In this document: one piece after another, positions 11,353 through 23,300 of the stretch
How the letters are laid out: every line of letters starts with the position of its first letter
Numbering within the stretch: the first letter of the stretch is position 1
NCBI GenBank assembly: GCA_963377175.1
Contig: CAUJNA010001002.1
Location: forward strand, 189,883 to 253,882
Length of the DNA stretch: 64,000 nucleotides
Reading direction: 5' to 3'
From: Effrenium voratum
Taxonomy: Eukaryota; Sar; Dinophyceae; Suessiales; Symbiodiniaceae
Position numbers and translations under genes: made by a program
The notes under the pieces: model-generated
The model's input: the letters and a program-made list of their open reading frames with translations, nothing else
The model's database searches: none
What the model was told of the DNA's origin: nothing

Positions 11353-14300
11353 ATATGCACACATACATACACACACACACATATATATATAGTACCCCTA
11401 ATGAACCTGCGCCTCCTCATAAATAGTGTTTTTGAGCATTGCACCTACCTTTGTTTACTTCCTGGAAAAGGGTCAACATGAGCATAGCTGACATGAAGCA
11501 GATTGGTCACCAAAAGCACTTGCAAGTTTGTCTAACTAAGAACTTAAAAGACTTTTCCACTGGATCGCTAAGCACTTGAACTTATTTTACCACTGGATGG
11601 AATATTCAAGATTGAAGATTACACAGAACACTTTCCTGAGAATTCTCAATCCTGGCCAATCCGAAAACGTACCTGTTGCCCGCCGCCCGGAAGTCGGAAG
11701 CGGGTCCCCGAGACCTCCAAGAAGCGTGGCAGGCACAGCGAAAACGCACCTTCCGGGCCCCCCGGCCCCACCTCCATGCTCCATACCCCCTTCATGGAGC
11801 GCGGCGAGTTGTCCTGGTTATGTACTGCTATCATCAACGCAACCCGAAACCTAAACCTGAAAAGCCAGCCTCGGATGCAAGGGACAGCCAGCTCCAAGCA
11901 AACCTAAACCCTAGAAACCCGACACCTAAACCCTAAAAACCCTAAACCCTAAAAACCCTCAACACCCTAAACCAAAGCCCTAAAAAAAGCAAACCTAAAC
12001 CCGAAAAAACCTAAACCCTAAACCCTAAAAACCCTAAACCCTAAAAACCCTAAACCCGAACAACCCTCAAAACCCTAAACTTAAACCCTAAAAAACGTAA
12101 AGCTAAACCCGGAAAAAAAACACCGCTACCTAAACCCTAAAAACCCTAAACCCTAAAAACCCTCAAAACCCTAAACCCAAACCCTAAAAACAGTAAACCT
12201 AACCCGAAAAAGCCCTAAACCTAAACCCGAACAACCTCAAGACCCTAAACCTAAACCCAAAAAGCCTTAAACCTAAACCCTAAAAACCCTAAATCTAAAC
12301 CCTGAAAACCCTGCATACTAAGACCTTGTGGGCGACACGTATGTTTTGTGGGAACTTATTTTACCACTGGATGGAATATTCAAGATTGAAGATTACACAG
12401 AAAACTGTCCTGAGAATTGTCAATCCTGGCCAAACCGAAACAAGGTTCAAGTTCTTCTAACACTTGAAAGTGCTTTACCACTGGATTGAGGATTCAATAT
12501 TGAGGAATCCACAAACAACAACTTTCCTGAGAATCATCCATCCTGGTCAACCCCTAATGTTCAAGTTGTTCTAAAACCTCCAACGTATTTTACCGCTGGA
12601 TTGAAGATTCGAGATTGAGATATTTCACGGAAAGCTTTTCCGAGAATCTTATTGAACACTGAGAGTATTAGGACATTGGGACAACCTTTTTTTGACATAT
12701 ACATATATATAGAATATAAACAAAACACAATACAATTATTGGATTCAAGATTCAAGATTCCCGCAAACTGTTTTCTCAGATTCTTGAATCTTGAATCTCG
12801 AATCCATATTTGATCTAAAAAATGGTATCAAATTCTGAGTTGTTCTAATACTCTTGGATGCATTCAAACTCTTTCAGATTGCAGATGCTGATGTCACTGC
12901 TGTTATCACACATGTATGCATGCATGCATATCATATATACATTTGGCACCCCCCTAATGTTGACACAAAATCCAAGAAGCAACACAAGGCATAAGCCACT
13001 GGAAAGTACAGGTCAAACGCTCCAAGCCAGGGTCCACGGAATATAAAATATGTGTTTGTGTTGGGAGGATGCTTTGGTGAACCCCTTCGGTGGATGCTTA
13101 GCTTTACTATGGGACACACAAGCAACGCGAATGGTCTCCAAGCCTGGACGCAACAAACCGTCTGTCCAAGTTTGCCGCTGAGGCTTGATTCCGGCAATTC
13201 GGGTCTGTCGTTTTTCCGGGGAACCCCAAAATGGGTGGCTTTCCTTTTGGTTTCCCTTTGAAATCACCAAGAAGGGGTACGGGTACCCGCAAGAAACGAC
13301 ATACCCACTTTTGGGGAACCCTCTTTTGATGGTTGTTAAGGAGAAACCAAACGAAAACCAGGCAGTTTTTGGGGGGGGGTCCAACCTAAAAAAACAGACA
13401 TCCACATCAAGGTCCCCCAGTAGTGTCCTTTTACTCTTTTTTTGGGGAGGGCTCCCCTACTAAAACAGACTACAGAAAAAAGTTGGTACCCTTCTTCCAA
13501 CCTCTCCACTGGAGGACCTATATATATATATATGGCTGGGGCTGCAAGGAACAAAGCCAACATAGCCTGGGCTCGGGAAGGTGTCAGCTCGGGGAAAAGG
13601 AACACGGAAGGTTTGATGCGCCTTTCGTCGAGGATCTCGAGGATCGAGTCCTGAGGTCCTTTCAGACTCGGTGATGGGATCGGCCAATCTGGGCCGAGGG
13701 GACGTTTCTAAGACCCTCACTGGGATCTCCACTCTGCACGCCCAGATCTCAGCCCCCAAAGGCCCCCCTTGGGTCGGACTCCGGACCATCCGGTTGGAGG
13801 GGGTCTCTGAGGTCTCTGGTCTCGGGGTCTCCACCACTATGATTCAAGCACGAGCCATCACAGACTCAATTTTTTGAGCAGAAACACTCCTCAGGCCCGC
13901 TCTGCTTTGCAATCGCACGAGCCATCACGAACTCATGATTGAGGTTTTGCTCAAAGACCCAGGCCCGCTCTGCTTTAATGCAATCGACGGGTCTTCCATA
14001 CCTCGACCAATCCGTGTGAAGTTGTGCCGAGGTTGCAACCTACTCGCCTGGAGCTGTCTTTCCAAATTTGCGAGACCCTCATTTTCTGGCATGTTTGAAC
14101 TAAGCGTCGCGCTTGTTTCATTGGGACCTACCGGTAAATTGATCGACTCTTGATTTGGCTACATCCAGGGTTGACCCTTCAAGCACAAACCACCTGGTTG
14201 CAAATCCAACCGGCCCTGGGTTTTTGGCAACACCTCACCCATGGAATCGGATCCTTGCGCAGGGTTTCCCTTGGTTCGCTGAGTGATGATTTACGCAGAA

Positions 14301-17300
14301 CCATGACAGGTGGAGGAAGATGAAGAGGAGGAAGGCAGGCCAGTTGGCACTGTGGGGGAGCTGGTTAGAGGACCCATTCATAGACCAGAATTTGCAATTT
14401 GGAGCTACGTGTTTGTATCAGCTCTTGCCCCTCTCTCATGTCAATTGTGTCGATTGAAAAAGCCTGTTTTGGAGTTGTCTTCAATGTATTCGATGGAAAG
14501 CACATTGATCCCATCTACTTTGGGGCTTCCTCATTCTGAGACAAACCCCAGGGGAGCATGCACGCTTGCAACTCCTGTGAATTGCAATTTTTATGGAGCC
14601 GTTTGGCGCACAGTTGTGTGAGACCCATGAGGCCCATGCGGCTGTTTGCGCCCAATGCGTGGTGGCGGTTACACGACAAGCTGGAGCAAAATGAGCGAGA
14701 TGAGGGGCTTTGTCTTGCAGAATGCTACCACAGGCAGACAAGGGAGGATTTTCACCTCGTGGGGCTGGACGCTTGCCGCCTTTGCCTTGCTCTGGCCCCG
14801 GGGCGGGGTGTCCTGTCTTTCCACAGCTGGAGTTGCAGGAGTCGCTTTCTGCGTTGTGCTGTGTTTTGGCGAGACGAGGGGCCAACGAAGGCGAGACGGG
14901 AACGCGAACTGAAACTGCTCACGAGTTCATGTTGCGTTGCTCGTTTCCATAAGGGGGCCGCTGTGAGACTTCGAATTTCGATACCCCCTTTGAAGACAAA
15001 AGAGGCTTTCCAAAAGTGTAGAAGCTTACCCAGTTGCTTAAGAAAAGGGTTCCAAAGGCCAAGTATTGTCAAGTGAGGAGTTTGTTATTTGCCCGAAGGG
15101 GTTTGTTTTTTTCTTTGCCCTTGAGACTTTTAGATCTCGACCTTTTGCTTGGGATTTGGGATTCGCACTCTCCTCCATCTGTCAAGGCGTTATTTGGCCT
15201 TACTCTATATTATTTTGCGTGCAATGAGGCTTATCAACCAGAGGTTTTGGTGGTTGGCAGGGTTTTCTCATGTGTGTCTTACTCCGTTCCCTGTTAGCCC
15301 TAGATCTCTCCAAGGCCCTTGCCAAGGCCATGAGTCTGACGATGGAAAAGCGAAATCCGCGAGTCTCGCACCGCGAAAAGAAACCATGGAGTTGAAGCCA
15401 GAAGGTTGGTTTGGCATTTACACGGGGAAACCGACTCATAGGGTTTCTGATTTCGGTGCTGCGATTTCATATTTCGCCTTTCCATCCACGGGTATCGGTA
15501 TGGGTCAACATGCGGACCACGGCGGATGTATGTTTCTGAGTGTACCCCAGAGTGCCAAGAAGGACTCGTCAAACAGATTTTGTTCCTCATTTTGGCGGTT
15601 CCCAGCCGTTTTTCGGGTTTAGTTGGTTTTGTGGGGGGGGGTCCATTTGACCCACTGAAAGTTGAAAACTTTGAGCGGGGGATCAGAAAACGGACAGCCC
15701 AGTCATGTTAGATGTTCAGCCCTGCTCCATTTTCAGGTAAGCGTTCTAGAGGTATGGAGCCTAGAAATACCCACTAGGGTATATGCTGCCTCAGAGGCTT
15801 AATCTTGACCCTCCCCTGTCTATCACAAAAGAAGGGTGTTCCCCTTCAACAGTGATAAGCCCCCACCAAACCCAGGGGCACCCCCCCCCCAACCCCCTCC
15901 CATTCTTTTGTTTAGAAAACATCCAGGCTTTACTACTCCGGGGGTATTGGCACCAAACCCCATACCTCCCGGCTGAGTTGGAAAACCCAGGCGTCGCAGA
16001 TATCCTCATCTCAATGCAGAAGAAGCGGCGCGCGCGTCCGGACGTGTCCGCCAGGCACGGAATCTCGCGGCTTTGGTCTTGGGACCAAAACCCCCACCCC
16101 CCCCCCTCCCGCTGGGGTCTCCACAACCTTTGGGACACAATCGGTGGGTTTCCCAAGAACAACATAGATGACAGATCTCGGCCCCCGCTTGGGTCGGACC
16201 ATCCGGCAGGGGGTCTTTTGAGGTCTCTGGGGGTAGACCAGATCTCGGCCCCCAAAGGCCCCCCCCAAGGTGGCCCCAGACCATTCGGCTTGGTGCTTGG
16301 GTCTTTGAGGTCCCTGACATCTGAGAAAACATGTCTTCCTTTCTTGCGATGTTTTGTTCGGTTCGGTTTTGTTCGGTTTTCCGTTTGGTTTCCCCTCCAT
16401 GGCTTTTGTTTCTTCGGTTGCCCCTGGCTCTGCATGCGAGTGGTCACGATTGATATTTGTCATGAGTGTCATGAGTCATGAGTGTATCGGGCACATTTGT
16501 AGGGTGTACTTTGATGATGATGATGTCGGGCGGCGTAGGTGGCTTGTTCCATGCCTACAACAAGCACAGCGTGGACCACGATCCGATTCCGCGCGCCGAA
16601 CCGAAAACCCCGAAAAGACCTGAGGTCGAAAGCCAAACAAAACACCCAGGACTCGAAAAGAAGATCAAAACATTGCTGGGGGGTAGGGTGGCTCCCGTAC
16701 GGCGACCCAGGTACCTGAAGAGAACAGACGGGCTGGAAGGTCTCCCCAAAAACACACACAAGAAGGGTCTACCTTCGTCGGCTCGACTGTGGGTCCGTCG
16801 CTCGTAGCTGACGGCCCTCTCCCCGACCCGGGGTCGTGCCCCGTATGGGTCGCCTGCTGAGTCCGACTTCGAAGGCAGCCCTAAACCATTGTTAGGGTTG
16901 CCTCAACGTGGGGGAAAGAACCGACGACCAACCTACCGAAACACGACACAACACGATCGGCCTCGTTGATTTCACGGGTCCATAGCGGCATCGGGGTCCG
17001 CGGCACCTTTGCCCTTGCCCGCCCCTCGGCCTTTGCCTTTGCCCCGTCCCTTCTTACCCTTTTGACCTTTCTGTTTTCCTTTTCCTTTTGCTCGAGCAGC
17101 TCGCACTTTGGGACCCTTATCAGGATACATCTGGATGCCGTTGGGAGGGTCCACCATACGGGAGAGAACATAGAGCATCCAATTTCCTTCAGATCGGACT
17201 CGGTCGAAGACGAGCCTGGCGGGTTCCCCCCGAGAGAGGATAAGGCACATGGCGCCTGAGCGGTCTTTTCGCACCCAGTCGAGAATGCCATCAAAGCGCA

Positions 17301-20300
17301 GGCCTTGCAGGCAGCTCCGTCGGGACTCAGCATTCCCGATCCCGCGTTTGCCCTGCGACAACAACATGGCTTTCGCTTGCACTGCCTCCTCAGGCCACTC
17401 GGCGCGTGCCATCCCGTCAAGCTCCTCATGTAGCGCCTGCACCACCCGTGCTTTGATCTCGGAAGCTTGGATGTCTCCTGACTCGAAACGACTCCAGATG
17501 CCGGCGACCCCCACTGAGTGTTCCACCCGCAGGTGGCGATAGGCCTCCTGAAGCTCCACAGTGTACTCAACCTTGTCAACCCGTTGCTCCAAGGCATCGA
17601 GCCGCTCATTTGTCTCTTTGAGCTGCGAGCGTAGCACGCCGTTCCCTTGTCGGCGGGCGGGCGCGGCCATGGTGCCGTTATGAGGGCAAGTGCTACTAGC
17701 AACAGACGAACCAACATGGCTGCGACAAACCTGCGATGTTTGACTCCTGCCTGCGAAAACGCCTGGTGTGTTTGAACGTGGCTTTACATTCCGCGACCTC
17801 TTTTGGGGAGAGCTGAAATTAAACCTGCTGCCAAAGCCTCGTGTGGGTGCGAGTACCGCTCATGGTTTTTACGCGCCTGAACAGACCCCAAAACCTTCTC
17901 GCAAAAGAGGCACTTTTTGTTAGCGTCACCCGGCCCCCGACACAGCGGCCTATGTTGTCCGATATCAGTGGGCCTAAAGTCCGCCAAGCATTTGTCACAC
18001 TGCGTGCGGGTCGGCGCCGCCCGGCGTTTGGCCCCTGGCGGCGGCGGCGCCGGGACCGCTCCCAAAGGGCCCGGAGGCACTGTGCTCCACGCACCGCAAT
18101 GTGGAGAGACCCGACCCGCCGCTCCGCGGGCAGCAAGCCGGTCCGCAACCTCATTTCCGGGCGCACCGCTGTGGCCCTTGACGTGGTGGAATTCCAAAGA
18201 GATCAGCCTCCGGACTCGATTGACCAGATCGGCCACGGTGTCTGCCAGGCTGTGATTCTCCGTGGGGTGAATCAACCTTGTTGCGACGCCAAAGGCGTAA
18301 GTACTATCATAAAACAGATGTGCTGCGCGTAGGTTCTGGGGCCGGGGTGCCTCCATCGTGTTCAAGAGCCAGCGGCAGGCTTCCCCAATAGCCGACAGTT
18401 CTGCCGTATTGTTGGTGTGCACGGTGGCCATAAGGGGTCGAAGCTCTGAACTAGCACTGGGCCATACAGGGCGGCAACCCAGGCCTCCTCGATCGTTGGG
18501 AATCGGCACTCGTAAATGCCTACCCCCCAGCCGGCCACCGAACCGTCCCCGCCCGAGCCATCTGTATACATGGATATCTCCGACGTCCGCCGAATGACGT
18601 CCCATCTTACCGGCCCCGAAACCGCCTCCTCCTGGTCCAGACTGTCCAGCCGAGCGAGGCGGGCCCGGGCTGGACATACGTGCGTCTTCTGCTGCGCTCG
18701 CCGTCGAAAAGATTGCCCACATTCCTCACAGCGGAACACCTGGGTTGTGACCAACTCGGGATCACACACTGCGTGGGATTCCTCATAGTGGAAAGTCAAC
18801 TGGTTGGCCTTGTTAAAGGTCTGTTGGCAGACGGGACATTCCCAGTTGCCGGCCGCATTCCGCTCTACCCGAGTCGCTCTTGCGTTTTGCGGACCATGTC
18901 CATATTCTCGTCTCGCTCGACGTCGTGGACGTCCTCGCCGCACCTCTCCGAGATCCGCATCGCTACCCGCAGCGCTGTCGCCCTCTGCTGATTCCGAATC
19001 TCGCCGGGCGAAAGCCGGAATTGGTCGGCCTGGCTTCCACGCATCCAAGGCCTGCTCACACTCCGGACGGACGCGCGTTGGGGGGAACGCCGTGTGCACT
19101 CGCTGCCTCCATTCCGTCCGCCGCTGCGCCAGGCGGAACCAGTCGATTTGCGGAATTCCAGCCTGTTTTAAGCACGAGTTGATCCATTGCGCCTGCCGCG
19201 GTGGGGCGTGAGGCTTGGCCTTAGCCTCCGTAAGCCACCCAAACACCGCCGCCTTCTGCGGCGCATCCACCTGCATACGGGCTACGTGGCCCACCCATAT
19301 CAAGGTCAATCGCCGCACCTGTCTTTCGAAGCTCTCCCACTGCGCTAGATTTTGTAGGACCTTGTTGCTCAGACCGTACTGCCTCACCAGGCCCAGGCGA
19401 ACCCCAATGCAGCGGCGTATGGCCATGTGCACCGTCTTCTGCACCCGGGACAATTGATTCATTTGCCAGGCCCGAGTTTTAGCAAAGCTGTACAAGATTC
19501 CCTGCACGACTGCCTTCATGACGCGAATGCGGACCGAGAGCTTTATCCGGGACCGGTTGCGGTGTGCCCCCGGCCCCCTGGCCCAGGCGCCAGCCACCCA
19601 GCTGATTCTGCCAACTGCTTGCGCCACTCTGGCGCGAGTTTCCGCTGCATGATTGCCTCTGCATCCCAATATGGCCCCAACGTGCTTCACTTTCTCACAT
19701 TCCCCCAGAAACGGGACGTCGTAAGCGGCCGCCGCGTCACTACAGATTCGCAGCCCCTCCGTTTTGCTCTCATTGACCTTGCCTGCGAAGTCCGACAGCG
19801 TTCCCGCGAAAATGCGTTCTGCCTCGCGCGCTTCCACGGCCTCCCCTAGAATGCCCGTGTCGTCGGCGTACGCGAAATCACCAAAAATACGCTGTCGCGT
19901 GTTCCTGCCCTCCTCCTGCCGATCCCCGCGCCTTTTTCCGATGCGACCGTCGACTTTGTACGTCCACGACACCCCCGGGGCTGCGTTTAGCCCCAAAGCG
20001 GCGCGCGCTCGTCGTGCGCGGAAGACTTCCATGATCCCGTGATGAAACACGTTAAACAGGATAGGGCTGGACGGGCAGCCCTCCCTGAGTCCACGCTCTG
20101 GCACAAAACCCGACGAAAGAGTGCCTTGGAACCTCACCTGACTGGACGTATGATTATGTATGGCCCGTAACACCCTCAAGAAGCCTTCTGGGCAGCCTTT
20201 GACGCTCAAGAGCCGCCACAGGCCGTGCCTGGGCACCTTCGGATAGGCTTTTTCCAGATCAAAAAATCTCATGAGGTACACCTGATCGTGCAACGATCCA

Positions 20301-23300
20301 GCTGCCTCCTCTAAGATCGCCCTGGTGATCTGCTGCACGTCATCGACTCCAGTCCCGCGCCTGAATCCAAACTGCATGGGGTTGAGCCAGGGCTGGCACC
20401 ATCGCAGCAGTCGCGCCGCGCAAATGCGGGCAACCAACTTGGATCCTACCGACAAGAGTGTAATCCCTCGCCACGTGTTCTTGTCCTCCCGATTTCCTTT
20501 CCGCTTCCACAACGGTACGATTACCCCCTTCAACCATGTATCCGGCCACGCACTCGCCTCTGCGCCGTCTGCAGCACCACTGGCGCGTTGCCAGGCTGCC
20601 TGTACCACCCGAGATACCTCATCAAAGAGACATCTGCCACCGAACTTGAGATACTCCGCCATAAATTGGTCGAGCCCCGGCGCCCTGTCATGGTCCATAT
20701 CATTGATGGCCCGGCGGATTTCCTCTGACGTAGGTAGGTCGTCCAGCCACGCAGCCGGCGGCCCCGTTGCCACATCCTGCCACACCCTTTCTTACTAACC
20801 TCAGCTGGAACGTCGCATTCCCCAGCAAATGCGAACACACCAGCCACATGCCATGCTTGACTTCTCAACTCAACCGCAGCATGTGTGACCATGGCTATCA
20901 ATCACGACTGTCGTGAAAGTGACACAAAAAAGCTGATGATCTGCAGATTCTTGTTTTGGGCACCCCCTACTGTGGATTTTTACGAAATCCATTTCGCATT
21001 ACATTTCAGAATCCCTGGAGCGAGTTGATTCCCCTGAAAATACCAACAAACAATGCTGATTCCCCTATAAATACCAACGCATAACGCTGATTCCCCTAAA
21101 AATGCCAATGAACAATGCTGATTCCCCTGTAAATACCACCAAACAAGTGCTGATTCCCCTGACAATACCAATAAACGTTGTGGGTGTCAACGGTTTCATT
21201 TCGTGGTGCGAGACGCGCGGAGTTCGCCGCCCTCGGTACTTGACACTGGACCGATCGCCAGGCCCACGAAGCCAAAACGGAGCCTCAGCCCAAGAAGCGG
21301 AGGATCGCGCCAAATCTGCAGACATTGGCCTTTTTGTTCTTCTTTTTTCGGGGGTCAGCCCGATGTTTTTTTTCTTTTTCCTTTTTTTTCTTCCGGTTTT
21401 CCTATAAACACGAAGCCGGGTCTGAAGATCTGATTTTGTCTGCACCCCTTCTTTTTTGCGGTGCAAGGTTGCAAGACAGATCAATTTTCCCTCACGTTGA
21501 ACGGCCCAAGGTGAGCCACGTCCTCAAAACCCTGATTGTTTTTCTTTTTCGGGGACCAAAAAAGGGGCATGGTTCAAGGTGGCAGGTATGGGGTTTGGAG
21601 ATATGGATGCAGATGTTTACCACATGGGTGACAATCAACATCCAGGTAGCTGCAGGGTAAGGGACAATCCCCCTTGTCAGACGTGGGCGCAGACTTCCGC
21701 CTTTTTCATTCTTGAAGCAATCGGTGCGTGGACCATTTTAATACGATCGGTTTTGATTGTCAGGTCCCTTTGGGTTTTTTGGTTCTGTTCATTTTGTGGT
21801 TTGGGGGGCTCTTGGCAAGTCGTTGTTTAATTGTTTGGTTCTGTTCAAACGCGTCGTTTGGCCTGTGTCTTGGTTGCGACTTTCAGAGACCCAAGGGATC
21901 CAGGAAAAGACACCAAGAAACAAAAACAAACATCTTGGATCTTCCCGGGTTGACCCGGCGAAGCTGCCCTGTTTTCGAGCGAAACCACGCGACACGCCTG
22001 TAGGATTAGGTCACTCCGCGGTTTTTGCCTCGGGTTCCCCGAAGCGAAGGGAAAGACAAACATGTCGGGCGTTTCCTTTGGAGGGTCCTTTGAAACCAAG
22101 CTCCCTTCATTATTGGAAAAACAACAAACACATTTCCGGTTGAGTCATGCAGACGTGGGCGTGAACTTAAAAGGAATGGGGACCCCCAAAAATGGCGGGT
22201 TTCTAATTTTGGTTTCCCTTTCAAGCAACCCCAACAAGGGTGCCATCGGAAGACGAATGCACGGATCAACCCCGCAAAACCGCAAAAACGCAACAGGAAG
22301 CGGAGACTTTCGGCAATCTCATGGTTGTTGTGACGGGACACATGTTGCCCATTTTTGCTTATCTTACCTCTTAAAAACACAACTTTTCAACTTTCTGGGG
22401 ATAACATGGGCTATATGTCTGTAAAAGATTAACTTCCCCAGGGCTTGGAGTTTTAAGGGGTGTTTGAAATCCAACCACTTAGCTGCTAAGATTTGAGAAT
22501 TCTTGCTCCCCTAACCCAACGTCAACCAAGCCTGAGACTCTCAGGTCCTGAGGAGCGCCGCCAGGAGGGGGCGGAGACGAGCGGAGAGAGAGCGGAGTCC
22601 CCAATTGAAATTCACATCCATATAGAAGGGGATTTTGAGGAGGGCTTTAATGGGCCCTGTTTTACGACTGTCTATGAATCCTTCAATCCTCACTTGCCCC
22701 TTCTGACCTTTTGTGTACCTTTATACGACTGAGTGCAAGAAATTCGATGAGAAGGTTGTGTGTGAAGCTTTCCTAGCAACGTCCGGCACGTGAGACTATG
22801 ACTATAACCCATGGAGCGCGGACTTGGAACCAGGGCCTTGCTGGGTGCAGGGCGAAGCTAACCCTGCGGTTCTTCCCAGTGGGCAAACCCTTCTTTCAAT
22901 CGCATGCGATGTGACGTCGCTGTCACAAGCGAGTTACCATGAGAACAGAGCTGCTAGGTCCCCCAGTAGTGCCCTTTTCTCCCCTTTGTTTGGGGGAGGG
23001 TTCCCCTACTAAAATTGACTACCGAAAAAATGTTGGTACCCTTATTCTAACCTCTCTTTCCTGGAGGACCTAGTTGCTGCTGATTCCCCTCTATCTGCCA
23101 ACAACCAATGGGATTCTCCATGGTTTCAACCTGGTGTAGGATCCCTAGACTACCGGAAAAAAGTTAAAATCGACTGCAGAAAAGAAGGGTACCGACTTCA
23201 GCCTCCAACCTTTTACCCTTTTGTGGTTGGGAGGCTTCCCCTACTAAGATAGACGTCCTGAAAAAAGTTGGCACCAACCAGTTCAAACCTCGCTACTGGA

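Larger units (their letters stand above)
10480..12860. other. AT-rich island free of the local TIR families
   Basis: Composition changes abruptly to AT-rich and none of the TIR families seen elsewhere occurs. It holds tandem degenerate modules of about 100-120 bp (TTTACCACTGGATGG, GAGAATTCTCAATCCTGGCC), a GC-rich pocket and a telomere-like array. No exon is supported, apart from a weak minus-strand frame at about 11675-11790 ending at CAG|GTACG. Confidence 0.6.
16800..20800 (-). mobile_element. 5'-truncated non-LTR retrotransposon (LINE)
   Basis: Minus-strand element with RT, two sets of zinc-finger motifs, RNase H and a downstream basic ORF. No endonuclease domain is present, and coding similarity stops near 20,790 as expected from 5' truncation. 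There is no LTR. The 3' limit is uncertain (about 16,800-16,970). It lies in the intron between islands 16075 and 21262, antisense to the host gene. Confidence 0.85.

Noticed and set aside
13670..13830. Conserved stretch shared with 16,180-16,320 (TCTCAGCCCCCAAAGGCCCC)
   Set aside because: Repeated in two places with frames broken differently. Treated as a dispersed repeat, not an exon.
15783..16481. 232-codon plus ORF opposite a 218-codon minus ORF
   Set aside because: Both strands are open over the same low-complexity Pro/Gly-rich stretch. Only the 15,991-16,075 part has splice boundaries.
16478..16807. 109-codon plus-strand ORF next to the LINE 3' end
   Set aside because: No splice or family evidence, and partly within the likely element boundary. 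Kept out for lack of support.
17841..19849. Several 90-160-codon plus-strand ORFs opposite the LINE
   Set aside because: Antisense shadows of the GC-rich RT/RNase H coding region.
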